Notes under the pieces: generated by a model | Told to the model about the DNA's origin: nothing | Databases searched by the model: none | Seen by the model: only the letters and a program-made list of their open reading frames with translations | Shown: positions 23,970-30,769 of the stretch, one piece after another | Numbering within the stretch: the first letter of the stretch is position 1 | Layout of the letters: each line of letters starts with the position of its first letter | Assembly (NCBI GenBank): GCA_025356435.1 | Contig: JANXSY010000196.1 | Coordinates: 1 to 34,742 of the forward strand | Reading direction: 5' to 3' | Length of the DNA: 34,742 nucleotides | From: Isosphaeraceae bacterium | GTDB taxonomy: Bacteria > Planctomycetota > Planctomycetia > Isosphaerales > Isosphaeraceae | Program-made: the position numbers and the translations under genes

Positions 23970-25065
23970 ACATCTGACCCGGCAAGCGTCGGATCAACCG
24001 CCGCATCTCGAGGATGCTGAGGGTGGCCATCACGCGAGACGCGCCCAGACCCGTCTCGGTGATGAGCTGATCGACGGCGATTGGACTATTTCCGAGTCGG
24101 CCAAGAATTGACCGTTCCTGTTCCGAGAGGGTTAACTCTGATGGCCGGCGGACGGGAGTCTCGGTCGGCGAAATCTTGATCTCGCGGACGAGCGGGCCGA
24201 GTTCTTCGAGGATATCGTCAACGGTCTCGACGAGCTTCGCCCCGTCGCGGAGCAGGCGATGGCAGCCCACGCTCGCCAGGCTATCGACCGGTCCCGGCAC
24301 GGCGAAGACCTCACGATTCTGCTCCATCGCGTGCTTCGCCGTCGAGAGCGACCCGCTCTTGGGTGTCGCCTCGACCACAACGACGCCCAGGCTCATCCCG
24401 GAAATGATTCGATTGCGTTGCGGGAACAATCCGGCAAGAGGCTGCTGACGCATCGGCGTCTCGCTCACGAGGGCACCCGCTGCGACCACCTCGCGGGCCA
24501 GCTCTTCGTGTTCGGGCGGATAGATTTGCGAGAGCCCGTTGGCGAGCACGGCGATCGTGCGTCCCCCGGCGCGGATGGCACCCCGATGCGCTGCGGCGTC
24601 GATCCCGCGTGCCAGGCCCGAGACGACCGTCAGCCCAACCCGCGCCAGCGAAGCCGCGAGCTTCTCCGCGATCCGTAGCCCATAGGGGGTGCAGTGTCTC
24701 GACCCAACGATGGCGATCGCGAGTCCGTCGCGCTCTTGAATCGACCCCTGGACGTAGAGCAGGCTCGGCGGGGCGGGGATCTCCTTGAGGGATGGCGGGT
24801 ACTCGGCCGAATCAGGCGGGACGGGATGGACGCCATACTTGCGACATTCTTCGAGCTCGACCTCGGGATCGAAGTCAGCACGGGCGTGGCGGATCTTGTC
24901 TGCGAGCTTGGAGCCGACCCCTTCGGCACCCTTTAACGTCTCGACCGAAGCGCCGAGCACCCGACCGGCCGATCCGAAATGGTCGAGCAAGGCCCGGCAC
25001 GTATGCGGACCCACACCGGGGACCATCGTCAGGCAGATCAGGTCGCGAATCTCCTCTTCGGTCAC
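23956..25065 (-). CDS. dprA: DNA-processing protein DprA
   Basis: 369 residues, a normal size. DprA protects incoming single-stranded DNA and loads RecA in natural transformation. Domain order: an N-terminal helix-hairpin-helix/SAM-like part (MVPGVGPHTCRALLDHFGSA, ~14-33, and GVGSKLADKIRHA), the Rossmann-like core with AIVGSRHCTPYGLRIAEKLA (~118-137), SGLARGIDAAAHRGA (~149-163), LANGLSQIYPPEHEEL, FPQRNRIISGMS and EATPKSGSLSTAKHAMEQNR, and a C-terminal winged-helix (DML1-like) domain from about 305 (PSELTLSEQERSILGRLGNS). The C-terminal wing is often needed for topoisomerase or partner contacts. Start ATG 25065. It is the second gene after aroB (39-base gap) on the minus strand; no other competence gene is nearby. 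Confidence 0.95.
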   Translation of the reverse strand: MTEEEIRDLICLTMVPGVGPHTCRALLDHFGSAGRVLGASVETLKGAEGVGSKLADKIRHARADFDPEVELEECRKYGVHPVPPDSAEYPPSLKEIPAPPSLLYVQGSIQERDGLAIAIVGSRHCTPYGLRIAEKLAASLARVGLTVVSGLARGIDAAAHRGAIRAGGRTIAVLANGLSQIYPPEHEELAREVVAAGALVSETPMRQQPLAGLFPQRNRIISGMSLGVVVVEATPKSGSLSTAKHAMEQNREVFAVPGPVDSLASVGCHRLLRDGAKLVETVDDILEELGPLVREIKISPTETPVRRPSELTLSEQERSILGRLGNSPIAVDQLITETGLGASRVMATLSILEMRRLIRRLPGQMFIRI

Positions 25066-25104
25066 TCGGATACCTCGTCGGGGTGAGTGGCAGGATGGCG
25101 AGAA

Positions 25105-26220
25105 TCAGGCAGGATCGAGCGCGGCGCGGATGTCGGCCTCGCTGGGACACTCGGTGAGTTCGACATGACCGAGCCGTCTCGGCAGGACGAACCGAATGTT
25201 TCCGCCCTGGTTCTTTTTGTCGCGGCCCATCGCGTCGATCAGGGCAGATGGATCAAGGCCTGGCGCGGCTGTCGGCAGGCCGAGTCGGTCGAGCAACGCG
25301 GTCAATCGAACCGTCAGATCGGGGCTGATCCAGCCGATCCGCTCGGCGAGTCTTGACTCGACGACCATGCCAATCGCGACCGCCTCGCCGTGCTGGAAGC
25401 CACCGCCGTAGCCGACGACCGCCTCGATCGCATGGCCGACAGTGTGGCCGAAGTTAAGGACCGCCCGGAGGCCGGTCTCCTCACGCTCGTCACGAGAGAC
25501 GACGTCAGCCTTGAGCCGGCAGCACTGCGCGATGATCCGGCGGAGTATTCGAGGCTCGCCCGCGATGATCGCCTGGGCCTCGATTTCGATTTCCTCGAAG
25601 AACGGGGCGTCGAGGATCATGCCGTACTTCACGACCTCGGCCAGCCCGCATCTCAACTCGCGAGGGGGCAGGGTGCCTAGGGTGTGGGTGTCGACCCAGA
25701 CCCCAGCCGGCTGGTGGAACGCCCCGATGATATTCTTGGCGCCGGGGTGGTTGATGCCGACCTTGCCGCCGACCGAGCTATCGACCTGAGCGAGCAGGGT
25801 CGTCGGCACCATGAGCAGCGGAAGGCCTCGGGCATAAGTCGCCGCCGCGAACCCTGCGAGGTCGCCGACCACGCCTCCGCCGATTGCGACGATGCAGGCG
25901 TGCCGATCGGCCTTCATGGCGACGAGACGGTCCCAGAGGACCGAGGCTGAGGCGATACTCTTGGTCGCTTCCCCCGGCGGGAGGATCGCCGTCTCGGCCG
26001 CGATCCCAACGGTTGCGAGGATCGACCGATAGCGTTCGGCGGTCTCCACGAGATTGTCGTCGGTGACGACCAAGGCACGACGGCAGCCCCGACCCGACCA
26101 CGAGGCGTCAAGCGACGTCCGAGCGAACGGGGCGAATGCGGCTGAGTCTCCGCTGTTGACCCGGACCGTGTAGGTTCGCGGGCCGAGTTCGACGACGACG
26201 TCAATGTCCGAGTCAGGCAA
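25105..26220 (-). CDS. aroB: 3-Dehydroquinate synthase
   Basis: 371 residues. It converts DAHP to 3-dehydroquinate in the shikimate pathway, using NAD and a metal. Motifs: IVAIGGGVVGDLAGFAAATY (~110-129, NAD binding), MVPTTLLAQVDSSVGGKVGI (~137-156), GAKNIIGAFHQP, and metal ligands E195 (CGLAEVVKYG), H259 (NFGHTVGHAIE) and H277 (FQHGEAVAIGM). DKKNQGGNIRFVLP near the C-terminus is also diagnostic. The start is TTG at 26220, with GGAGG 6 bases before it and no ATG nearby. Chorismate made downstream is the substrate of TrpE, encoded 21 kb away in this window. Confidence 0.96.
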   Translation of the reverse strand: MPDSDIDVVVELGPRTYTVRVNSGDSAAFAPFARTSLDASWSGRGCRRALVVTDDNLVETAERYRSILATVGIAAETAILPPGEATKSIASASVLWDRLVAMKADRHACIVAIGGGVVGDLAGFAAATYARGLPLLMVPTTLLAQVDSSVGGKVGINHPGAKNIIGAFHQPAGVWVDTHTLGTLPPRELRCGLAEVVKYGMILDAPFFEEIEIEAQAIIAGEPRILRRIIAQCCRLKADVVSRDEREETGLRAVLNFGHTVGHAIEAVVGYGGGFQHGEAVAIGMVVESRLAERIGWISPDLTVRLTALLDRLGLPTAAPGLDPSALIDAMGRDKKNQGGNIRFVLPRRLGHVELTECPSEADIRAALDPA

Positions 26221-26313
26221 TGACCACCTCCAGATGGCGAGACAGGCGGAATTCTAGCAGGTCGACGCCGCTGCGGAAATGGAGGCGTCTTTTCGGTCTG
26301 CGAAGTGCATGGA

Positions 26314-26342
26314 TTGCCTCGGTGGGGTGTGAGGGCTACACT
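26314..26342 (+). promoter_or_regulatory. Possible promoter of the M50 protease gene
   Basis: TTGCCT (26314-26319) and TACACT (26337-26342) with a 17-base spacer. Transcription would start near 26349, leaving a leader of about 65 bases. It may serve the run 26414-28268 or beyond. Confidence 0.4.
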
Positions 26343-26413
26343 TCTCACTGAAGCACGGATGGCCTCTACCACCCTCCGTAAATGACATCGATCGCCCCGG
26401 GTGGCCCTCGCTC

Positions 26414-27475
26414 ATGACCGATCTCTTTACATGGTCAATTGACCTAGGCCGATGGGCGGGAACCCGCGTCAGGGTCCACGTCTTCCTCGTGATCTTCGTG
26501 GTCCTCGGCCTGCTCTTCTCGACGACGGGAGAGTCGTCGCGTTTCTTGCCGACGCTGGCCTGGTCGGCGCTGTTCGTCCTGGTTCTGGCGCTCCACGAAT
26601 TCGGCCACTCGGTCGCTGCAATGTGGCGGCAAGTCGACCCCGAAGACGTCCTGCTCTGGCCGCTCGGCAACCTCATCAGTCCGCTCCGCCGGAGGTCTCA
26701 GGACGATCCAATCGTCCTCGCCGGCGGGCTCATGGTCAACGGGACGCTCGCCGTCGCGACCGGTGTCGGCCTGGCCCTCTGCGGCGCTCGGATGATGATC
26801 TCGCCGTTCGGGGGATTGAACGACTCCGGGGCACCGATCCTCATGGCGACCGGAGCGCCCTCGACCCCACTCACGGCACTCTGGTATTTCGGCTGGTTCG
26901 GCTGGCTGAACTGGGTGCTTTTCCTCGTCAATCTCCTCCCCGCTCTGCCGCTCGACATGGGTCGCATCCTTCGCGCCACCATCGCCAAGCCCGGCCTCGG
27001 TCTGTCCCGAGACGCCATGATCGGCCCTTGGGCAGCGCACACCGTCGCGGCAGTGCTTGTCCTGGCGGGCGTGATTCGCCTGCTTGCGTTCGGCCGATTG
27101 GACGCGCTGACCCTCGTCTTTCTCGCCGTCTTGATCGAAGGATTCGTCCGGATCGAGGCGAGGATGATGGAGGACGGCAGCTTCTTCGACGAGGGAGTCT
27201 TCGGCTACGACTTCTCCGAAGGCTATACCAGCCTCGACTCGAGCACCGCCAAGGTCCGCCCCTATCGTGAGAGCGCCCTGAAACGCTGGCGTCGCAAGCG
27301 ATCCGAGCAACGGCGATATCGACGCCAAGCCCAGTTCGCGGCGGAAGAGCGGCGGCTCGATGAGATCCTTGACAAAATCCACCAGCATGGCAAGGCATCG
27401 TTGACCGACGAAGAACGGGGATTTCTCGTCCGTGTAAGCAGCAGAATCCGCAATCGGTCTCGCGATCGTGCCTAG
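26414..27475 (+). CDS. M50 (site-2 protease type) membrane metalloprotease
   Basis: 353 residues. Intramembrane zinc protease: H61-E-F-G-H65 within the hydrophobic helix LFVLVLALHEFGHSVAAMWR, and the second ligand motif LVNLLPALPLDMGRIL with N173-x-x-P and D181. Several membrane helices span about residues 22-36, 52-70, 100-123, 157-175, 205-225 and 230-245. The C-terminal ~90 residues are soluble, basic and helical, ending in EERRLDEILDKIHQHGKASL, a tail I associate with rhomboid-like proteins in planctomycetes (DUF6576-like). No PDZ domain. It may cleave membrane-bound regulators or signal peptides; the substrate is unknown. The following gene starts 8 bases before this stop. Confidence 0.85.
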   Translation: MTDLFTWSIDLGRWAGTRVRVHVFLVIFVVLGLLFSTTGESSRFLPTLAWSALFVLVLALHEFGHSVAAMWRQVDPEDVLLWPLGNLISPLRRRSQDDPIVLAGGLMVNGTLAVATGVGLALCGARMMISPFGGLNDSGAPILMATGAPSTPLTALWYFGWFGWLNWVLFLVNLLPALPLDMGRILRATIAKPGLGLSRDAMIGPWAAHTVAAVLVLAGVIRLLAFGRLDALTLVFLAVLIEGFVRIEARMMEDGSFFDEGVFGYDFSEGYTSLDSSTAKVRPYRESALKRWRRKRSEQRRYRRQAQFAAEERRLDEILDKIHQHGKASLTDEERGFLVRVSSRIRNRSRDRA

Positions 27476-28268
27476 CCGCCTGCTCGCAGCCATAACCGAT
27501 CGTCCCCTCTTGCTCGACGCCGCGATGGGGACTCGGCTCATCGCGCAGGGATTGGAGATCGCGACCGACGACCCGGCGTTCTGGAATCTCTCCCGGCCCG
27601 AGACCGTTTGCGAGACCCACCGGCTCGACATCGCCGCAGGCGCGGACGTGCTGGTTACCAACACGTTCGGGGCGAATCGGGCCTGGCTCTCGCGGTTCGA
27701 TCGGGGCGAGGAATCGGTCGAGATCAATCGACGGGCCGTGTCGATGGCACGGGCCGAGGCTGGCCCTGGGCGATTTGTCCTCGGCTCCATCGGCCCCGCC
27801 GCCGCCGACAGTGCCGGCTCCTATCGGGATCAGGCCAAAATCCTTATCGACGCGGGGGTCGACGGCCTCTTACTGGAGACCCACACCGCGGCGCGGGCGG
27901 TCGTTGGCCTGGCCGAGATCGGGCGGGGGCCAATCCCGCTCCTCGTCGGCCTTTTTCGTCTCGAATCGCTCGCAGAGTGGTCATCCCTGGTCGAGTCGGG
28001 TGCGGACGTCGTCGGCTGGAATTGCATCTCGCCAAGCTCCTGCCGTACCTTCGCCGAGGCGGCACGCGGGTTGATCGACCGCCCTCTGCTGGCAAAGCCG
28101 AGCGGTGCCGATCCCAATGGCAGGTCGAACTCGCCCCGTTCGTTCGCGATGGCCGTCCCCGGGCTGCTCCGGCTCGGTGTCCGGCTGATCGGCGGATGTT
28201 GCGGATCGACCGAGGCCCACGTCGCCGCGATGCGTTCGGCACTCGATACGAACCGCGAGTTGTGGTAA
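27468..28268 (+). CDS. Homocysteine S-methyltransferase family protein
   Basis: 266 residues. Pfam S-methyl_trans fold: LLLDAAMGTRLIAQGLE (~14-30), DVLVTNTFGANRAWL (~60-74), VLGSIGPAAADSAG (~104-117) and the zinc-thiolate motif IGGCCGST (241-248), with C186 in GWNCISPS as the third ligand. Such enzymes transfer a methyl group to homocysteine or a similar thiol, from a methylated donor such as betaine or S-methylmethionine; here the donor is unknown. It is shorter than full-length BHMT or MetH, which fits single-domain members. The start is GTG 27468, overlapping the M50 gene, because the fold begins right after it and the nearest in-frame ATG (residue 20) would remove the core. The frame used here (GTG) differs from an overlapping open frame that is a shadow. 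Confidence 0.83.
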   Translation: MPSRLLAAITDRPLLLDAAMGTRLIAQGLEIATDDPAFWNLSRPETVCETHRLDIAAGADVLVTNTFGANRAWLSRFDRGEESVEINRRAVSMARAEAGPGRFVLGSIGPAAADSAGSYRDQAKILIDAGVDGLLLETHTAARAVVGLAEIGRGPIPLLVGLFRLESLAEWSSLVESGADVVGWNCISPSSCRTFAEAARGLIDRPLLAKPSGADPNGRSNSPRSFAMAVPGLLRLGVRLIGGCCGSTEAHVAAMRSALDTNRELW

Positions 28269-28315
28269 AGGTAGATGTCTCCTCACACCGCGAACCCGAG
28301 ACCCGCACCGTGGCC

Positions 28316-28774
28316 ATGCCCGACATTTCCGCCCCACCTCGCCGCAAAGGGAAGGTCCGTCGCGAAGACCTCAAGCCGGGCGAGTGCCTTTGCGACAACT
28401 GCACGGGCAAGTGCTGCCGCTATTTCTCACTGCCGATCGAGACCCCGACGACCTGGGACGACTACGACGCGATCCGCTGGTATCTCGCCCACGGCCGGAC
28501 GCTGATCTACGTCGAGAAGGGAACGTGGTTCCTGGTCGTCATGACCAAGTGCCGCTATCTCAACCGCGACGACCGCTGCGCTATCTATCTGAATCGACCG
28601 AAGATCTGCAACGAATACACGACCGCCAACTGCGAATATGACGACGATTGGGCCTTCGAGAAGGTCTTCGAATGCCCCGAGCAGATCTGGGAATACGCCG
28701 AGGCCGTCTTGCCGCCGCGAAAGCGACCCAAGCCGCCGGTGCCGGTCGTCACCCAGATCGGTGGGATGGCCTGA
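28316..28774 (+). CDS. YkgJ-family cysteine-rich putative zinc/iron-chelating protein
   Basis: 152 residues. Ten cysteines, clustered as C24-x-C26-x2-C29-x3-C33-C34 (LCDNCTGKCCRYFSLP), then C79, C88 (NRDDRCAIYLNRPKIC, with C98), C106 and C120. This is the CxxC...CC...C.iY..RP..C pattern of the YkgJ (UPF0153) family, predicted to bind Zn or an Fe-S cluster; the reaction is unknown. A basic N-terminal arm and Pro-rich C-terminus flank the domain. The start is ATG 28316 (GTG 28310 also in frame); the ribosome binding site is weak, so coupling to the upstream gene is likely. Upstream sequence in the same frame is not protein. Confidence 0.82.
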   Translation: MPDISAPPRRKGKVRREDLKPGECLCDNCTGKCCRYFSLPIETPTTWDDYDAIRWYLAHGRTLIYVEKGTWFLVVMTKCRYLNRDDRCAIYLNRPKICNEYTTANCEYDDDWAFEKVFECPEQIWEYAEAVLPPRKRPKPPVPVVTQIGGMA

Positions 28775-28948
28775 TCGCGGCCGGGAGGATGATGACGGGC
28801 TTCGCGATCGCGGCCATCCTTCGCTCGCGTCGACGGGCCGAGGTCAATCCTCCCGATCGAGAGGCGTCTCTCTCTCCCCTGGACTGGCCGCTCGCGTTAG
28901 AATCGGGTGACCGGCTCGCGATCCCGCCGGAATCGTGACGGAGCGTCG

Positions 28949-29509
28949 ATGGCGAACCGATCGAACCATTATGAAGCGGCGTTCGAGGCGTATATCCGGT
29001 CGATCCGGGTGCCGTGCGTCGCCACGGACGAGGCCAAACGCTCTCTTTTCGAGGACGGGGCACTCAAAAGTCCGGACTTTCTGCTGTATCCTCGGATGGG
29101 CACGAATCTCGTCGTGGAGGTGAAGGGGAAGAAGGCGAAGGACGGGAGGGGGCGGCGTCCCTGGGAGAACTGGGTGACGACTGACGACCTCGACGGCCTG
29201 GCACGGTGGCAAGAGATGTTTGGGCCAGGCTTCCGCTCGATCCTGGCGTTCGTCTATGCCGAGCCGTTGCCGATCTTTCCCCTGCCGCCTGGCGACGGCG
29301 CGTTCGAATTTCGGGGCCGGGCCTATCGCTTCTGGGCCGTGGGACTTGACGAATACGTCGCCCACCTCCGCTCGCGAGGGCCGGCCTGGAAGGCGGTCGC
29401 GATGGCCCGGGCCGCATTCCGGCGACGAGTCCGACCGCTCCGAGAATGGCTGCCGATGATCACCGAGACGCCGAAGCGACCGATACCTCTCAAGGAACGC
29501 AACCGATGA
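28949..29509 (+). CDS. PD-(D/E)XK nuclease-like protein of the HYE..F type
   Basis: 186 residues. A nuclease-fold pattern is clear: HYEAAFEAYIRS (7-18, Glu9 in the first helix), DEAKRSLFEDGALKSPDFLL with P42-D43, then 13 residues later VVEVKGKK with E57 and K59: the catalytic D...ExK triad with normal spacing. A further strand LAFVYAEPL and a C-terminal helical part follow (WVTTDDLDGLARWQEMFG). The whole 'HYE..F..YLR...pDF......EvKG' protein occurs as an uncharacterised family in planctomycetes. It could be a DNA repair or restriction-type endonuclease; target unknown. ATG 28949 has GGAG 5 bases before it. Its stop overlaps the next start (ATGA). Confidence 0.75.
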   Translation: MANRSNHYEAAFEAYIRSIRVPCVATDEAKRSLFEDGALKSPDFLLYPRMGTNLVVEVKGKKAKDGRGRRPWENWVTTDDLDGLARWQEMFGPGFRSILAFVYAEPLPIFPLPPGDGAFEFRGRAYRFWAVGLDEYVAHLRSRGPAWKAVAMARAAFRRRVRPLREWLPMITETPKRPIPLKERNR

Positions 29510-29697
29510 CCCGCCTCATCCGTTTGATCGCCCTGATCCTGGCTGTCGGCCTCTCGACGGCCCCAGCATTCGCCCAGGAAGCAGCCCCCCCGGCCGAAGG
29601 TGAGAGTTCGGGCGCGGGGCCGCTGCCGGGCTATATCACCACAGGATGCCTGGCCGCCGCTGCGATGTTCGTCCTCTGCAAGTCAGCGCGTCGTTGA
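29506..29697 (+). CDS. Small exported/membrane peptide
   Basis: 63 residues. A signal peptide ([20 protein letters not shown], cleavage likely after AFA) is followed by a Glu/Pro/Ala-rich 20-residue linker and a hydrophobic helix ([20 protein letters not shown]), so it would be a tiny periplasm-facing membrane peptide. It overlaps the nuclease-like gene by 4 bases (ATGA) and AAGGA precedes the start. No known family; the pairing with the nuclease is the only functional hint. Confidence 0.7.
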   Translation: MTRLIRLIALILAVGLSTAPAFAQEAAPPAEGESSGAGPLPGYITTGCLAAAAMFVLCKSARR

Positions 29698-29747
29698 GCC
29701 TCTTGCGAGAATCTATCCCGACTGTTTCCATTGGGACCGAATTGACG

Positions 29748-30731
29748 ATGACGATGACCGAGACCGCCGTCCGCCCGACCCTCGACGCAGTCGCAGCCCT
29801 CTACCGGACGCCTGTCCTCAACCTCATCGTCAACGCGGCGGAGGTCCATCGCGCCCATCACGACCCGTCGAAGGTGCAGGTCTGCGTCCTGCTCTCGATC
29901 AAGACCGGCGGCTGCCCCGAGGATTGCGGCTACTGCCCGCAGGCGGCTCGCTACGACACCGAGGTCAAGTCACAAGGGCTGCTCGACGTCGATCATGTGT
30001 TGAAGGCGGCGCGGCAGGCCAAGGACGATGGCGCGACCCGGTTCTGCATGGGTGCGGCCTGGCGCGAGGTCAAAGATAACACTCAGTTTGACCGCGTGCT
30101 CGACATGATCCGGGGCGTGAAGGCGCTCGACCTCGAAGCCTGCTGCACCCTCGGCATGGTCACAGCAGACCAGGCCCGCCGGATGAAAGAGGCCGGGCTC
30201 GACGCCTACAATCACAATCTCGACTCGTCGGAAGCCTTTTACGACCGGATCATCTCGACCCGGACCTATCAGGATCGGCTCGACACGCTCGCCCACGTCC
30301 GCAACGCGGGGATCACGGTCTGCTGCGGCGGGATCGTCGGCATGGGCGAGACCGAGGACGACCGGATCGCCCTCTTGCATACGCTGGCCAACCTGCCCGA
30401 GCCCCCCGAGTCGGTCCCGATTAACGCGCTCGTCGCGGTCGAAGGGACGCCTCTTGCCGACCAGCCCAAAGTGGCGATCTGGGAGATGATCCGGACGATC
30501 GCGACCGCGAGGATCTTGATGCCCCGGTCAATGGTCCGCCTCTCCGCCGGTCGGATCGCCATGAGCGACTCCGAGCAGGCCCTCTGCTTCCTCGCCGGAG
30601 CCAACTCGATCTTCGCGGGGGACAAGCTCCTCACCACCCCCAACCCCGAATTCGACCGCGACGCCCAGCTCTTCGCGACCCTCGGACTCTCGCCGCTCGC
30701 CGCCAGCGAGGTTTCCAACCTCCATACGTGA
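29748..30731 (+). CDS. bioB: Biotin synthase
   Basis: 327 residues. Radical SAM enzyme that inserts sulfur into dethiobiotin. The [4Fe-4S] motif C56-x3-C60-x2-C63 ([20 protein letters not shown]) is followed by motifs of Bio[17 protein letters not shown] (with a cluster Cys), [46 protein letters not shown], and the RLSAGR(I) segment near residue 264 that supplies the arginine ligand of the [2Fe-2S] cluster. ATG 29748 (or 29754) is taken because the family starts close to the '[19 protein letters not shown]' helix; an extension upstream to 29646 would lie inside the small-peptide gene. bioF is in the window but far away. Confidence 0.96.
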   Translation: MTMTETAVRPTLDAVAALYRTPVLNLIVNAAEVHRAHHDPSKVQVCVLLSIKTGGCPEDCGYCPQAARYDTEVKSQGLLDVDHVLKAARQAKDDGATRFCMGAAWREVKDNTQFDRVLDMIRGVKALDLEACCTLGMVTADQARRMKEAGLDAYNHNLDSSEAFYDRIISTRTYQDRLDTLAHVRNAGITVCCGGIVGMGETEDDRIALLHTLANLPEPPESVPINALVAVEGTPLADQPKVAIWEMIRTIATARILMPRSMVRLSAGRIAMSDSEQALCFLAGANSIFAGDKLLTTPNPEFDRDAQLFATLGLSPLAASEVSNLHT

Positions 30732-30769
30732 TCCCGCCCGCCCGCCTTGCCTTGGATCGAACGACGAAC

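Noticed and set aside
26264..26293. GACGCC...GGCGTC followed by TTTT, terminator-like
   Set aside because: Stem of 6 bp with a 14-base loop and no plus-strand gene ending upstream.
26444..27790. 448-codon minus-strand open frame across the M50 and methyltransferase-like genes
   Set aside because: It covers two recognisable plus-strand genes and shows no motif; typical antisense shadow in GC-rich DNA.
27608..28315. N-terminal extension of the YkgJ frame through the methyltransferase-like gene
   Set aside because: The upstream part is the shadow of the S-methyltransferase frame; the YkgJ domain begins only after 28316.
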